From assembly GCA_039707655.1 (NCBI GenBank), contig CM077667.1, forward strand, positions 414,389,409-414,453,408: DNA of 64,000 bases, in the 5' to 3' direction. Shown here in pieces: positions 35,748 to 48,910 of the stretch. The position numbers and the translations under genes were made by a program. Source of the DNA: Elymus sibiricus (Eukaryota > Streptophyta > Magnoliopsida > Poales > Poaceae). The notes beneath the pieces were generated by a model that had not been told where the DNA came from, searched no databases, and saw only the letters and a program-made list of their open reading frames with translations. The first letter of the stretch is position 1. The number at the start of each line of letters is the position of its first letter.

Positions 35748-37272
35748 TGAAAGCACAATGTGCTCCCTTGGTGGTTTTGATAATTCATGACAACATACAT
35801 TGTCTCTTGGACTAATATTTCTACCTAGTGTATTTCAGATAAAAGTCCATAGAGGAAGAAGGGTTGGCAAAAAGGATTGTGGAGATAACCCCAAGATGCA
35901 AGGAAATGGATTGGCAAAGCTTCAAGCAAGAGGACTCTACATTTTACTTTGTGAGAAATCACTTTGAGTCCATAGGAAAGCCAATACTATTAAAAGGGGG
36001 TAAGGTATTGTTGGTGAACAAAATGCTCATACGTGCACAAGTGATAGTCGCCAAGAACACCCACAAGCTCTTCCACCAAAGTCTGTCCAAAGTCAAATAT
36101 CCAAAATCGGTGCAACCAACACTTTCCACACAGTGCCACCGATTCCCATACTCAGACAGACCTAAGCCAAACCCTAGCCTTTCGGTGCAAGCGATTCTGC
36201 TTTGGTGCCACCGAGTTTGGGTTGCCAACTTTCTATTACCCAATTTCACAAAATCGGTCCTACCGAGTTTATGGAATCGTCGTCACCGAGATTGGGCAAT
36301 CTAACCGTTGGTCACCTTATCGGTGCAACCGAGTTTTATATATCGGTCTCACCGAGATTCAAAAGTTACTGCCTTTTGATCACTTCAGTACCACCGAAAT
36401 TAACACATCGGTGTCACCGAGTTGGTCATTTTAGGTGTAACGGTTGGATTTTTGGAGATGCCTATATATACCGCTTCACCACCACCTACTCGAAAGAGAA
36501 GCACTCAGAACTATTCCATACTTGCCCCATCATATTTTCTGAGAGAGAGCCACCTACTCATGTGTTGAGATCAAGCCATTCCTTTCCAACCATATGAATC
36601 TTGATCTCTAGCCTCCCCAAGTTGCTTTCCACCAATCCCATCTCTTCCACCAAGCCAAATCTGTGAGAGAGTGATTGTGTGTTGAGGAGTCTATCATCTT
36701 GAAGCACAAGAGCAAGGAGTTCATCGACATTACCGAGCCTATTACCTTTTGGAGGGTGGTGCCTCCTAGATTGGTTAGGTGTCGCTTGGGAGCCTCCTAC
36801 TTCGTGTTGTGGAGTTGAACAAAGAAGTGTGTAAGGGCAAGGAGATCGCCTACTTCGTGAAGATCTACCCATAGTGAGACTAGTCCTTCGTGGATGGAAG
36901 CCGTTATGGAATAGTCAAGGTTGCTACTTCGTGGACCCTTATGGGTGGAGCCCTCCATGGACTCCCGCGGCCGTTACCCTCCGTGGGTTGAAGACTTCAT
37001 AAACGTGGACGTACGATAGCACCACCTATCGGAACCACGGGAAAAATCTTCGTGTCCCTCACGCGTTTGATCTTCCTATCTCAACTCTTTACTTCATGTG
37101 CCATGTATGTACTTTCCACTGCCATACTTGTTGACTTGCATGTGTAGGGTGTGCTTGACTTGCTATAATTGTTAAAATCTGCCAACCAATTAACTTGGGA
37201 AAAGGTTAGTTTTTAAATTCCTGCTAGTAGTCTATTCACCCCCCCTCTAGACACTCTTCTAGTGATCCCGCA
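35748..37272 (+). repeat. 5' LTR of element H
   Basis: 1525 bp, TGAAAGCACA to GTGATCCCGCA. A cluster of CGGTGNNACCGAG-type palindromes (about 36100-36425) lies upstream of a TATATATA box at 36463-36470. Confidence 0.95.
36100..36425 (+). promoter_or_regulatory. Palindromic CGGTNNNACCGA cluster upstream of the TATA box in H's LTR
   Basis: Clear copies include ATCGGTGCAACCGAG (36319-36333), ATCGGTCTCACCGAGA (36342-36357) and ATCGGTGTCACCGAG (36407-36421), plus degenerate copies upstream. Spaced palindromes upstream of the promoter have been reported for Sirevirus LTRs. A role in transcription or replication is inference. Confidence 0.75.
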
Positions 37273-37274
37273 AT

Positions 37275-37286
37275 TGGTATCAGAGC
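37275..37286 (+). other. Primer-binding site of element H
   Basis: TGGTATCAGAGC, an exact initiator methionine tRNA complement, two bases after the LTR. Confidence 0.95.
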
Positions 37287-37326
37287 TTTGGTCTCCATTG
37301 CTTCGGTTTAATCACCGTCGAGGAAG

Positions 37327-40300
37327 ATGGATGTGTCTAGTATAGGGAGTTTGAGTTGTAGAGTGCCTATTCTTGATGGAGAGTACTATAGTCAATGGAA
37401 AACTTTGATGCTTGAGCTGTTTAATGAATTTCAATTGACCAAATATGTTAAGAGCCCTTATGTACCTCCCATTGATCCTTTACATCCCACACATGAAGAG
37501 GAAATTGATATGCTATGCAATCTTAGAACTGTTAATCTCATCGTTAGAGCATTGGCTAGAAATGTGCTTAATCAAATGAAGAATTTTGAATGTGCTTATA
37601 CTTTGTGGAATGACTTGGAGAAACGATATCCAAGTTATTCATTGAGTAATCTTGATGAAATTCTTCATAAAACTATAGCCTTCCACAAAATGATGCCTAG
37701 TAATCCCACGTTTGATGACTATCTATTTGAGCTTAGAGACCTCATGCGTGCTAAAGGAGATGTCATAACCATAAGCAACATCATTGTAGAAGCCATTCGA
37801 ATTCATAATCTTGAACATTGTCTTGATCACAATCCTAACGAATCTCTTGTTCTTTGTGACGAGGATTTCCCACTTGATGATGACAATGTGGAACATGGCT
37901 ACTATGATGAGGATGAGCTGTTATACATCGAGTATGAGAAGATCATGAAGAATCTAAGTCTCATGGAAAACTTCAAGGATTACATGTCCGGAGGAAAAGA
38001 GTGGATTCTCGATAGTGGATGTACCGATCATATGACCGGAGATAGAGAAATGTTTGAAGAGATCACACCAAACCATGGACCGCGAAGGTACGTAACGTTT
38101 GGAGACAACTCCAAGGGTAAGGTACTTGGTCTTGGTAAGGTGGCCATATCCCATGATAGCTCTATTCAAAATGTCATGCTTGTTAAATCTCTTGGCTACA
38201 ATCTTCTTTCCGTATTTAGACTTACCAACTTTGGTTTTAGTGTGCTATTCACGAAAGTAAATTGCCAAGTGTTTCGTCAAGATAATCATAAAATGGTCTT
38301 TACCAGTTTCCGTAGAGGTGATCTATACATTGTCGATTTCACTAAGAGATCCAAACCTCGTACTTGTCTTATTGCAAAATCTTCTAAAGGTTGGCTTTGG
38401 CATAGAAGACTAGGACATGTTGGCATGCGTAACTTAGACAAGCTTATCAAAGGTGATCATATACTTGGTGTTAAAGATGTTATCTTTGACAAAGATAGAC
38501 TTTGTAGTGCTTGTCAAGCCGGAAAGCATGTAGGTGGAAGTCATCCCGTTAAGAACATCATGACTACTAGGAGACCACTCGAGTTACTTCACATGGATCT
38601 TTTCGGTCCCAATGCTTACAAGAGTCTCGGTGGAAATTCCTATGGTCTAGTTATAGTTGATGATTTTTCTAGATTTACGTGGGTATTCTTTCTTGATGAT
38701 AAGTCGCAGGTACAAAAGATCTTCAAGAACTTCGTTCGCAAAGCGCAAAATCAGTTTGAAGTGAAGATCAAGAAGGTTCAGAGCGATAACGGATTGGATT
38801 TCAAGAACACCCATGTGGATACCTTTCTTGACGAAGAAGGTGTTTCACATGAGTTCTCGGCTACGTACACACCTCAACAAAATGGAGTTGTTGAGAGGAA
38901 GAACCGGACGCTTATTGAGATGGCAAGAACGATGCTTGACGAATACAAGACGCCAAGACACTTTTGGGCAGAAGCCGTGGAAACAGCATGTCATGCCACA
39001 AACCGACTTTACTTACACAAGCTTCTCAGTAAAACGGCATACGAGCTACTCACTGGTAACAAACCCCAAGTTGGATACTTTCGGGTATTTGGCTCAAAGT
39101 GCTACATACTTGATAAGCATCGTCGTACTAAATTTGCTCCTAAATCTCATGAAGGATTCCTACTCGGTTATGGATCGAACTGTCACACATACCGTGTCTA
39201 CAACAACTTCACTCGAAAAGTTGAAGAGACGGTAGATGTGAAGTTTGATGAATCTAATGGTTCGCAAGTCAAACAATTGCCAAATGATGTAGGTGATAAG
39301 GACCCTTCGGAAGCTATCCAAGACTTGTCCATCGGCAAGATTCGTCCCATGGAGGTGAAGGAAAGTACTTCATCAACTCAAGTGGAAGCCCCTACTTCAC
39401 GTCAAGGTGAAGCTCAACACGACATGGAGGCATCCACAAACGGTACACGACAAGATGATGAAGAGGAGGAAGTACATCATGAAGATCCACCACAACCTCC
39501 TTCACCACCACCTCAAGGGAACGACACCTTTGACAACAACGAAGATGAAGGACATGATGATGAAGAAGAAGCTCCACCATCCAACAAGCCTAAGCTACCC
39601 CTAGTTCGAGCACAAGTGACCAAGAACCATCCTCTAAACCAAATCTTTGGTGATATACAAACAGGGAGAATCACTCGCTCTAAAACTCGCCTAGCTAACT
39701 TTTGTGAGCATTATTCTTTCATCTCTAGCATTGAACCCTTGAAGGTAGAACAAGCTCTTGAAGACCCGGATTGGGTGAACGCGATGCATGAAGAGCTTCA
39801 CAACTTCGAAAGGAACGAAGTGTGGACACTCGTGGAGAAGCCCAAGGATGAGCACAACATCATCGGAACCAAATGGGTGTTTCGGAACAAGCAAGACGAA
39901 GACGGTCAAGTCGTACGCAACAAGGCACGTCTCGTAGCCCAAGGATATACGCAAGTCGAAGGTATGGACTACGGTGAGACCTACACCCCCGTCGCTAGAC
40001 TTGAAGCTATTCGCATTCTTCTTGCTTATGCTAATCACCATGATATCACGCTTTATCAAATGGATATTAAAAGTGCCTTTTTAAATGGTGAGATTGAAGA
40101 AGAAGTCTATGTTAAGCAACCACCTGGTTTTGTGAGTCCTAAGAAACCTAATCATGTTTACAAGCTTCGTAAAGCACTTTATGGTCTTAAGCAAGCCCCT
40201 CGTGCTTGGTACAAATGCTTAACGAAGTTTCTCATTGAAAACGGTTTTGAAATGGGTAAAATTGACGCAACCTTATTCACTAAGAGAGTCAATGGTGAAT

Positions 40301-41271
40301 TATTTGTGTGCCAAATCTTTGTGGATGATATTATCTTTGGATCTACTAACCCACAATTTAGTGAAAGATTTGGAAGGTTGATGTCCGAGAAGTATGAGAT
40401 GTCCATGATGTGTGAGCTGAAATTCTTTCTTGGTTTGCAAATCAAGCAAATGAGAGAAGGAACTTTCATCTCTCAAACTAAGTATACTAAGGACTTGATC
40501 AAGAAGTTCAACATGCAAGAGTGCAAAGGTATGAAAACTCCTATGCCTACTAGTGGACACGTTGATCTTACTAAGGAGGACGAACCGGTTGATCAAAAAG
40601 TTTATCGATCTATGATTGGTTCACTGCTATATCTATGTGCCTCCCGTCCCGATATTATGCTTAGTGTTTGCATGTGTGCTAGATATCAAGCTGCACCTAA
40701 AGAGTGTCATCTTTTGGCCGTAAAACGTATTGTGAGATATTTGATACAAACACCAAACTTTTGCATTTGGTATCCCAAGGGATCTTCCTTTAACCTTGTT
40801 GGCTATTCCGACTCGGACTATGCCGGTGACAAGGTTGATAGAAAATCCACCTTGGGTACTTGTCAATTTTTAGGTAGATCTCTTGTGTCTTGGTCCTCCA
40901 AGAAACAAAACTCGGTATCTCTATCTACCGCCGAAGCTGAGTATATTGCTGCCGGATCTTGTTGTGCACAGTTACTATGGATGACACAAATGCTTAAGGA
41001 TTATGGAATTCATGTTAAAAATGTTCCATTACTTTGTGACAATGAAAGTGCTATTAAAATTGGTCATAATCATGTGCAACATTCTCAAACTAAACATATT
41101 CAAGTTAGACATCCTTTCATTCGTGATCATGTTGCCAAAGGAGATATTAATCTTAAGCATGTCCGTACTAACAAGCAATTGGCCGATATCTTTACTAAGC
41201 CACTTGATGAGAAAACGTTTTGTTATTTGAGGAGTGAGTTGAACATCATTGATGCTTCAAACTTGAGCTAG
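37327..41271 (+). CDS. gag-pol: Copia gag-pol polyprotein of element H, uninterrupted, no zinc knuckle
   Basis: 1314 residues from ATG 37327, the first start after the primer-binding site. Gag residues 1-~220 ([12 protein letters not shown]) lead directly into protease ([13 protein letters not shown], Asp229). No CX2CX4HX4C knuckle is present between them, unlike typical Copia and Sirevirus Gag; an in-frame internal deletion is likely. Integrase: HHCC region ~358-400, then D424, D487, E523 (35 residues between the last two). A linker at ~655-780 is acidic and Pro-rich. RT follows ~800-1040 with FVDD (D1000, D1001), then RNase H with D1162, E1203 and D1238. All key residues are present. It copies and integrates element RNA in virus-like particles. 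No env-like frame follows. Confidence 0.95.
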   Translation: MDVSSIGSLSCRVPILDGEYYSQWKTLMLELFNEFQLTKYVKSPYVPPIDPLHPTHEEEIDMLCNLRTVNLIVRALARNVLNQMKNFECAYTLWNDLEKRYPSYSLSNLDEILHKTIAFHKMMPSNPTFDDYLFELRDLMRAKGDVITISNIIVEAIRIHNLEHCLDHNPNESLVLCDEDFPLDDDNVEHGYYDEDELLYIEYEKIMKNLSLMENFKDYMSGGKEWILDSGCTDHMTGDREMFEEITPNHGPRRYVTFGDNSKGKVLGLGKVAISHDSSIQNVMLVKSLGYNLLSVFRLTNFGFSVLFTKVNCQVFRQDNHKMVFTSFRRGDLYIVDFTKRSKPRTCLIAKSSKGWLWHRRLGHVGMRNLDKLIKGDHILGVKDVIFDKDRLCSACQAGKHVGGSHPVKNIMTTRRPLELLHMDLFGPNAYKSLGGNSYGLVIVDDFSRFTWVFFLDDKSQVQKIFKNFVRKAQNQFEVKIKKVQSDNGLDFKNTHVDTFLDEEGVSHEFSATYTPQQNGVVERKNRTLIEMARTMLDEYKTPRHFWAEAVETACHATNRLYLHKLLSKTAYELLTGNKPQVGYFRVFGSKCYILDKHRRTKFAPKSHEGFLLGYGSNCHTYRVYNNFTRKVEETVDVKFDESNGSQVKQLPNDVGDKDPSEAIQDLSIGKIRPMEVKESTSSTQVEAPTSRQGEAQHDMEASTNGTRQDDEEEEVHHEDPPQPPSPPPQGNDTFDNNEDEGHDDEEEAPPSNKPKLPLVRAQVTKNHPLNQIFGDIQTGRITRSKTRLANFCEHYSFISSIEPLKVEQALEDPDWVNAMHEELHNFERNEVWTLVEKPKDEHNIIGTKWVFRNKQDEDGQVVRNKARLVAQGYTQVEGMDYGETYTPVARLEAIRILLAYANHHDITLYQMDIKSAFLNGEIEEEVYVKQPPGFVSPKKPNHVYKLRKALYGLKQAPRAWYKCLTKFLIENGFEMGKIDATLFTKRVNGELFVCQIFVDDIIFGSTNPQFSERFGRLMSEKYEMSMMCELKFFLGLQIKQMREGTFISQTKYTKDLIKKFNMQECKGMKTPMPTSGHVDLTKEDEPVDQKVYRSMIGSLLYLCASRPDIMLSVCMCARYQAAPKECHLLAVKRIVRYLIQTPNFCIWYPKGSSFNLVGYSDSDYAGDKVDRKSTLGTCQFLGRSLVSWSSKKQNSVSLSTAEAEYIAAGSCCAQLLWMTQMLKDYGIHVKNVPLLCDNESAIKIGHNHVQHSQTKHIQVRHPFIRDHVAKGDINLKHVRTNKQLADIFTKPLDEKTFCYLRSELNIIDASNLS

Positions 41272-41274
41272 ACT

Positions 41275-43208
41275 CACTCTTATGCATGCAAGGGCATGAG
41301 CTTACTTGATACTTCCACGATACTCTTGATATATTATCTTATACCATGGAATTCTATGCTCCCTTGTATTGCATCTAACCTTTTGTAGGTACTTGGAAGA
41401 ACCTCATTCCACAAGATTGCCATCAACTCCAATCATAAGCAATCTTGTCATGACCAAGTATCCACAAGTTCTCTTGATGATGGAAGGAAGAAGACAACAA
41501 AAACATATCCTTGACACATATTTATATTCACAATTGGTATCGTGTCATATCATGTTCTTCCTTGCTTGACTAACCTATGTAGGTGACAAGTGTACTAAAA
41601 CGAGAAGGATTGCTCCCAACACAAGATGATTTTCATCAACCTCGAGCATCCTCAACAAGTTCACCTACAAGCCACGTCATGAACATCACTCAAAGGTATG
41701 TACTCATATCCTTGAAAAGGCTTTACTCCAAGTCATGAGCTAAAGCAACTCAAGTGATATGAAAACATTAAAATGCTTAATCGAAAAATGGTAACCCCAT
41801 TTTGAGCTTAACGTTGAGTATGACCTATGATCAAGTATTCTTGCTTGGCTCCTAAGTCAATATACTCTAATATAGGTGACCTAGTCACCGCCCATCATCT
41901 AGTTAAGTATTTTGAGTTGGTTCATTCTCTTTTTTGCAAGATTTCTTTGAACCACTCAAATCTTCTCTAGTTGATATCCTTTTGTAAAAAAAAGCTTTTG
42001 TATTCCCTTTGAAAATTTCTCTTTTGACACTTAGTTAAAAGTTTTCTGAATTCATTTGCAAGTTTCCAAACTTTGCCAAGTTTCTGTTTTAGCCTCGGAG
42101 CCACCGATACAAATAACTCGGTTCTACCGAACTAGCAGATGATCTGCAAAACTTCATCTCGGTTCCACCAACTTATTTGTCTCGGGGTCACCGATTTGAT
42201 TTCGTCTCTAAATCTGTGTTTCTTTAGTGATCTTACAAGTGATGACTCTGTTTCTTCGATGATCCCTTCTTAAAAAAAACTTTAGGGGGAGAAATTCTTT
42301 ATTCAAGGATCCCTAACTTAATGGAGGAGAAGTCTTACAAGCTCTCAGATCAGCCAAAGGGAGAGAAATTAGTTTCAATGATTCCTTCAATTTTCTTTTC
42401 TATGATCCCTACATTAAATGACCCTTGGTCTCAAGGATCCCTTCTTAATCAATGATCCCTGTATCTGACCCTATGTATGACCTTTTTGGAAATTAATGCC
42501 AAAGGGGGAGAAATACCAAAGCTTCAATGCTAAAGGGGGAGATACATGCTTATGCAAAGGGGGAGATATAATCAAGGAAGAGAGGATAATATCAAAGCTT
42601 ACATATACATACACAAGGGGAGAATACCAAAGCAGGGGGAGAAAAATATGTTCGGGAGAAAAATATGTTTATTTCACTTATCTACTCATGTTAGACTTTT
42701 CTCACCCTATCCAATCCCAATATCTACATGGTAAGATTTAGGGGGAGAGGATGATCTACTATTTTCATATCTAAGGGGAGAAAGCTCTAAATGATCTTGG
42801 TACTTTTGAGTTCTATTGCCTTGTTGATTAGTAGAATACTCGTGTGTTTCCTAACACTGTTTTCTCAAGTGTGTTTCTACTACAAGAATGCTCAAGAACT
42901 CAAGGTAAGTATATGCATCATATCTTTGATCAAGATGATCTCTTGCTTCTTGCACATATTGTTTGCAAGAGTGAAGTCTTGAACAAGGATACATCTCATT
43001 CATATATATATTTGATGCATATAGCCAAGATACACATGACTCATTGTATCCCTTCTACTACATGTGTGTCCATGCATTCCAAAGCAACTATCCTTTAAAG
43101 GGATTGCACACATTTAGGGGGAGCAAATCTAAGTCATGTGTCTCTCAAAGCCTTCATAATATCTATGGATATCTTTATTTGAAGCTTTGCTGGTATGTTG
43201 TCATCAAT
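41275..43208 (+). other. Non-coding 3' tail of element H with polypurine-like array
   Basis: No env-like or other credible gene. CGGNNNCACCGA palindromes like those of the LTR reappear at 42094-42195. At least ten AAGGGGGAGA-like motifs lie between 42284 and 43124 (for example 42501, 42532, 42555, 42614, 42631, 42740, 43114). Confidence 0.85.
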
Positions 43209-43226
43209 TACCAAAAAGGGGGAGAT
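42284..43226 (+). repeat. Dispersed polypurine-tract-like motif array of H
   Basis: Repeated AAAGGGGGAGAAA-type motifs ending with the presumed functional tract AAAAAGGGGGAGAT (43213-43226) at the 3' LTR. Multiple polypurine tracts are a described trait of Sireviruses. Confidence 0.85.
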
Positions 43227-44739
43227 TGAAAGCACAATGTGCTCAATTGGTGGTTTTGATAATTCATGACAACATACATTGTCTCTTGGACTAATATTCC
43301 TACCTAGTGTATTTCAGATAAAAGTCGATAGAGGAAGAAGGGTTGGCAAAAAGGATTGTGGAGATAACCCCAAGATGCAAGGAAATGGATTGGCAAAGCT
43401 TCAAGCAAGAGGACTCTACATTTTACTTTGTGAGAAATCACTTTGAGTCCATAGGAAAGCCAATACTATTAAAAGGGGGTAAGGTATTGTTGGTAAACAA
43501 AATGCTCATACGTGCACAAGTGATAGTCACCAAGAACACCCACAAGCTCTTCCACAAAAGTCTGTCCAAAGTCAAATATCCAAAATCGGTGCAACCAACA
43601 CTTTCCACTCGGTGCCACCGATTCCCATACTCAGACAGACCTAAGCCAAACCCTAGCCTTTTGGTGCAACCGATTCTGCTTCGGTGCCACTGAGTTTGGG
43701 TTGCCAACTTTCTGTTACCCAATTTCACAAAATCGGTCCTACCGAGTTTGTGGAATCGGTGTCACGGAGATTGGGCAATCTGACCGTCGGTCACCTTATC
43801 GGTGCAACCGAGTTTTATATATCGATCTCACCGAGATTCAAAAGTTACTGCCTTTTGATCACTTCGGTACCACCAAGATTAACACATCGGTGTCACCGAG
43901 TTGGTCATTTTAGGTGTAACGGTTGGATTTTTGGAGATGCCTATATATACCCCTTCACCACCACCTACTCGAAAGAGAAGCATACTTGCCCCATCATATT
44001 TTCTGAGAGAGAGCCACCTACTCATGTGTTGAGATCAAGCCATTCCATTCCAACCATATGAATCTTGATCTCTAGCCTCCCCAAGTTGCTTTCCACCAAT
44101 CCCATCTCTTCCACCAAGCCAAATCTATGAGAGAGTGATTGTGTGTTGAGGAGTCTATCATCTTGAAGCACAAGAGCAAGGAGTTCATCGACATTACCGA
44201 GCCTATTACCTTTTGGAGGGTGGTGCCTCCTAGATTGGTTAGGTGTCGCTTGGGAGCCTCCTACTTCGTGTTGTGGAGTTGAACCAAGAAGTTTGTAAGG
44301 GCAAGGAGATCGCCTACTTCGTGAAGATCTACCCGTAGTGAGGCTAGTCCTTTGTGGACGGAAGCCATTATGGAATAGTCAAGGTTGCTACTTCGTGGAC
44401 CCTTATGGGTGGAGCCCTCCGTGGACTCTCGCGACTATTACCCTCCGTGGGTTGAAGACTCCATAAACGTGGACGTACGATAGCACCACCTATCGGAATC
44501 ACGGGAAAAATCTTCATGTCCCTCATGCGTTTGATCTTCCTATCTCAACTCTTTATTTCATGTGCAATGTCTTTACTTTCCGCTGCCAAACTTGTTGACT
44601 TGCATGTGTAGGGTGTGCTTGACTTGTTATAATTGTTAAAATCTACCAACCAATTAACTTGGGAAAAGGTTAGTTTTTAAATTCCTGCTAGTAGTCTATT
44701 CACCCCCCCCCCTCTAGACACTCTTCTAGTGATCCCGCA
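43227..44739 (+). repeat. 3' LTR of element H
   Basis: 1513 bp, the same organisation as the 5' LTR, with the TATA box at 43942-43949. Confidence 0.95.
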
Positions 44740-47700
44740 CACCTCCTGTTCTTCATCGGGAGGCTAGATTTGGAGTCCGTTTGGGGCTCCGGAGAGGGGA
44801 ATCTTCGGTCTTCGTCATCATCAAGCCTTCTCCATCGCCAATTCCATGATGCTCCCCATCGGGAGTGAGTGATTCCTTCGTAGGCTTGCTGGTCGGTGAG
44901 GAGTTGGATGAGATTCATGATGTAATCGAGTTAGTTTTGTTCGGGCTTGATTCCTAGTATCCACTATGTTCTGAGATTGATGTTGCTATGACTTTGCCAT
45001 GCTTAATGCTTGTCACTAGGGCCCGAGTGCAATGATTTCAGATTTGCACCGTTATATCTATGTTCTTGATTCGATCTTGCTAGTCATATGCACCTGCTAT
45101 GTGTTATGATCCGTAAACCCCATAGTGACAATATTTGGGATACTTTCTAGTGATGACCGTAGTTTGAGGAGTTCCTGTATTCACCATGTGTTAATGTTTT
45201 GTTTTGGTTCTCTATTAAAAGGTGCCTTAATATTCCTTAGTTTCCTTATGGACCCCGCTGCCACGGGAGGTTAGGACAAAAGATGCCACACAAGTTCTTT
45301 TCCATAAGCATGTATGACTATTTACAGAATACATGCGTACATTACATTTATGAACTGGAGCTAGTTCTGTTTCGCCCTAGGTTATGACTGTTATACGATG
45401 AATATTATCCAACGAGTTCACCGATCCAGTGCCTACAAGTTTTCCACATATTGTTCTTGCTAAGTTACTATTGCTATTGCTATCGTTACACTTGCTACAA
45501 AATCATTGCTATCACTGTTACCGTTACTGTTACTGTTACCACTGCTATCAAAACTATCATACTACTGTGCTACCGATCACTCTGCTGCAGATATTTAATC
45601 TCCAGGTGTGGTTGAATTAACAACTCAGCTGCCAATACTCACAAATATTCTTTGGCTCCCGTTGTGTCGAATCTATAAATTGGGGTTGAATACTCTACCC
45701 TCAAAAACTGTTGCGATCCCCTATACTTGTGGGTTATCAGTTATGTAGCAAGTTTATTAGCAACGCCCAGAGATTCTTCCTCGAATCCCTGCGAGAAAGC
45801 GATCTCGGAGCCAAACATTTCAATTTTAAGTCACAATTCTAGTTGTAATAGATCGGGATACAACTCCAAGTCGTCTTATTACCGTGGACACGGCTATTCG
45901 AATAGTTGAATTCATCCCTGCAGGGGTGCACCACATTTCCCAACACGCTTGATAACCTTTGGCCGGACACACTTTCCTGGGTCATGAATGGCCTCGGGAC
46001 ATCAACACGTCATCGCCCTACCTAGGCTCAACAGAGAGGGTAGCCTGCCGGTGTAAATCCTAAGCGCGCAGGGGTCATGGGCCCATCACCCTTTGCACTC
46101 CTGCACGATGCGTGGGCAGCCAAGGTCAGTCCTAGCATCTCTTATACAAGATCAATGCTGTCACGGACCACTCGGGCGCGCACTGCTCCATTGCTGACGT
46201 CCGAAGAGCTTCGGCTGATACAACGACGCTGAGTACCCATAACGTCTCCCACGTGAAGGTTAGTGCGAAAAAGGTCAATCGACCAACTCAGATCAAATAC
46301 CGAACCCATTAGCATTTTGTTAACTGCGGTGACGATGAATGATCCACGATATGTGGTACCGTCGCCCCATCTCGAGGACTTGTGGCAAGGTCCAAGAATG
46401 CCCGGCCACGCCTCTTCATTATTACACCAACACCCTCCAGGTCATCCCGACCTCAACATGTTTTAGTAGTAAAGTAAATGTAACCGTGTGTCTATAACAC
46501 CAAGGGGAAACCCGAGGAATCACCCTCGATGATCCCACTCAATGTAATCGTCAAGGTGACCAGAGAGGAATCACCCTCGATGGTTCACACTTGATGGGTT
46601 GCACGACAGAGTCGTTGTCGGGGGTGGCGACGGAGGAATCACCCTTGATAACCACGACCGACTAGATACACTACAGAGTTAGCATCATGAGTCTTTACGA
46701 GGTGTCACTCTCGGTACTCGATAGTAGCTCTGCAGAGTCGTACAACTAAGGGGGTGCGGTGAATGTGACGGGCATGGCTTGTCGATCAGTTGATCGAGTC
46801 TTCGAGTCGTCGATGATGAAGCAGGGGCAACTGGGACTAAGGGGTCACGGGGGATCACTAATCAACCTATACTAAACATGTGATATAATAGTAGGTCCAA
46901 TAGCAGTTTAACAAAAACAGACTATGCATAAAAATAGGAGCTAACTAAACAGTAGAAAAATCTAATGCAAGCATGAGGGAGAAGAATGGGCGATATCGGA
47001 ATGATCAGGGGGGTTGCTTGCCTTGCTGCTCTGCTGCAAAAGCTGATCGTCAGTGGCGTAGTCGTACCCGGCAGCAACGTCGGTCTCGGTGTCTACCGGA
47101 GAGAAGAGGGGGGAAGAAACAATAAATACAAGCAAGCAGATGCAACACGATGCATGACATGGCAATATGCAGTGCTAGGCATGAGCTAACACAGTACTAC
47201 TCGTCACAGACAGAGCTGAAAAATATTTGACGATATTTCCCGGGTCCCAGGCTACTACCGGACAGACGATCCTAATGCCAAAATGTCCATGTTCATCATG
47301 CTAGGAGCATGTGATAGATGAACGAACAACATGTGACAGATGAACGGGCGAGGCAATTCTGGAATCGGTTCCTAACTAAGAAGAACCAGATCGTTGATTA
47401 TCCGGACGCTGAGGCAATAGCCTCGTTCAGACACAATATCCAGGACGAATGGCTAGCTCGTCAGCTCGGCCAGGATAAACCAAGAATAATGTCTGTCCTC
47501 ACCTCACTTATGACCTGCTTTTGTGCGGGCGAAGACAATTGGCTAGCTCGTCGAAGCCAGAACCCTGAAGACCCCGGCACCTCCGAAGTTCAGGATGGAA
47601 ACGGGAAGCCACGGCACAACAAAAACAAATGCCGCCACAACAACGGCGATGCGGAGGACACGGCCGTAAATGCCGGTTTCCGCAACTCAAAATCCGGACA

Positions 47701-48489
47701 GTGGAAGAAGCCCTCTAAAGGAAATAGGGATGGACCTTCCGCGTTAGAAAAAATTATGGATAGTCCCTGCGAGATCCACGGCACCCAAGACAAACCCGCC
47801 ACTCACACCAACCGTAACTGCTGGGTATTCAAACAAGCTGGCAAGCTCGCGGCTGAGGAGCAAGGCAAGGGCCCGCGCAGCGATGATGATGAAGAGCCTC
47901 ACGGTCCAAACAATGGCGGACAAAAGCAATTCCCTACTGAGGTAAAAACTGTGAACATGATATATGTCACACATATACCAAAAAAGGAGAGGAAGCGCGC
48001 CCTTCGGGAGGTCTACGCCGTAGAGCCCATAGCCCCAAAGTTCAACCCATGGTCGGCTTGCCCGATCACCTTCGACCGTAGGGACCATCCGACCAGCATC
48101 CGTCATGGAGGCTCGGCCGCCCTTGTCTTAGACCCCATTATTCATGGGTACCACCTCACTAGAGTCCTAATGGATAGAGGAAGTAGCCTTAACCTGATTT
48201 ACTCAGACACGGTAAAAAATATGGGTATCGATCCGTGAAGGATCAAACCCAGCAACACTACCTTTAAAGGAGTCATTCCAGGCGTCGAAGCCCGCTGTTC
48301 GGGAACCGTGACCTTGGAAGTAGTGTTCGGCTCGCACGACAACTTCCGCAGCGAGGACTTGATCTTCGACATTGTCCCTTTCCGCAGCGGCTATCACGCA
48401 CTGCTATACTGTACAACGTTCACTCGCTTTAACGTCGTTCCCCATTACACATATCTGAAGCTCAAGATGCCCGGACCCAAGGGGGTCAT

Positions 48490-48910
48490 TGTCGGTGTCA
48501 AATCCGGCATATCTCGTAGTAGGGGTCCTAAGCTAGGCGTCTTGGAGCGATGGTTACACGGACACAGGATTTTACCCAAGTTCGGGCTCTCTCGAAGAGA
48601 TAATACCCTACGTCCTGCTTTTGATTGTATTCATATGGGGTGTTGTACAGAGTACATGTATCTACCGCGAGATTGTTCTAATGAATATATGATGATCTAT
48701 CGACCAGCCTAGCCTCGGTTTATATATGCACCGAGTCCTAGGGTTTAAGAGAGTCCTTGTCTTGGGCATCAAGTCTTGTGGAATCCTCCTTGTATACGGC
48801 ATGGGCTGTCCGAACTGGCCCAATATAGTGCACCACCATGGGGGTCCTCAGCCCGATCCACCTGGTCGGGAGACGACGTGGTGAGTACCCCCTATTCCAG
48901 GACACCGTCA
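48490..48910 (-). repeat. 3' LTR of element G
   Basis: A direct copy of 53894-54312 with few differences. On the minus strand it has a CATATATAAACC promoter-like box (~48722). Confidence 0.93.

Larger units (their letters stand above)
35748..44739 (+). mobile_element. Element H: full-length Sirevirus-like (Maximus-type) Copia retrotransposon
   Basis: 8992 bp, exact TSD CACCT (35743-35747, 44740-44744). 5' LTR 35748-37272, primer-binding site 37275-37286, gag-pol 37327-41271, ~1.95-kb non-coding tail with many polypurine-like copies, 3' LTR 43227-44739. The youngest-looking structure in the window: the pol frame is uninterrupted and both LTRs align throughout with scattered substitutions and a 15-bp difference near 36506. 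Confidence 0.96.
35348..45739 (+). mobile_element. Element E: solo LTR, split by element H
   Basis: LTR pieces 35348-35747 and 44745-45739 (the CACCT duplicate excluded) join into one LTR of about 1.4 kb running from TGATACGTCTCCATCG to GTGGGTTATCA. Exact TSD GTTAT (35343-35347, 45740-45744). This LTR type resembles the abundant Triticeae Sabrina group (name from memory). No internal region is present. Confidence 0.93.
34698..47320 (-). repeat. T2: inverted Del/Tekay-like LTR, split by solo LTR E
   Basis: Pieces 34698-35347 and 45745 to about 47320. On the minus strand this is the 3' part of a Tekay-like LTR ending GGGGGCGTCACA. From about 45920 to 47320 it is the reverse complement of T1 33300-34690, with many substitutions. 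The left border is preceded by GTATA (34693-34697), a possible TSD. The right side is cut off where element F coding begins near 47320, without a visible LTR or TSD. Confidence 0.72.

Noticed and set aside
41369..41569. Possible env-like gene after H pol
   Set aside because: Only 66 residues, no signal peptide or membrane segment, followed by non-coding PPT array.
42284..43124. CRISPR-like regular repeats
   Set aside because: Motifs are short, irregularly spaced and purine-rich; they match the element's polypurine tract and the genome is a plant.
47970..48238. Possible host aspartic protease gene
   Set aside because: The frame joins Gag upstream and is part of element F; the motif DRGSS is a retroelement protease variant.
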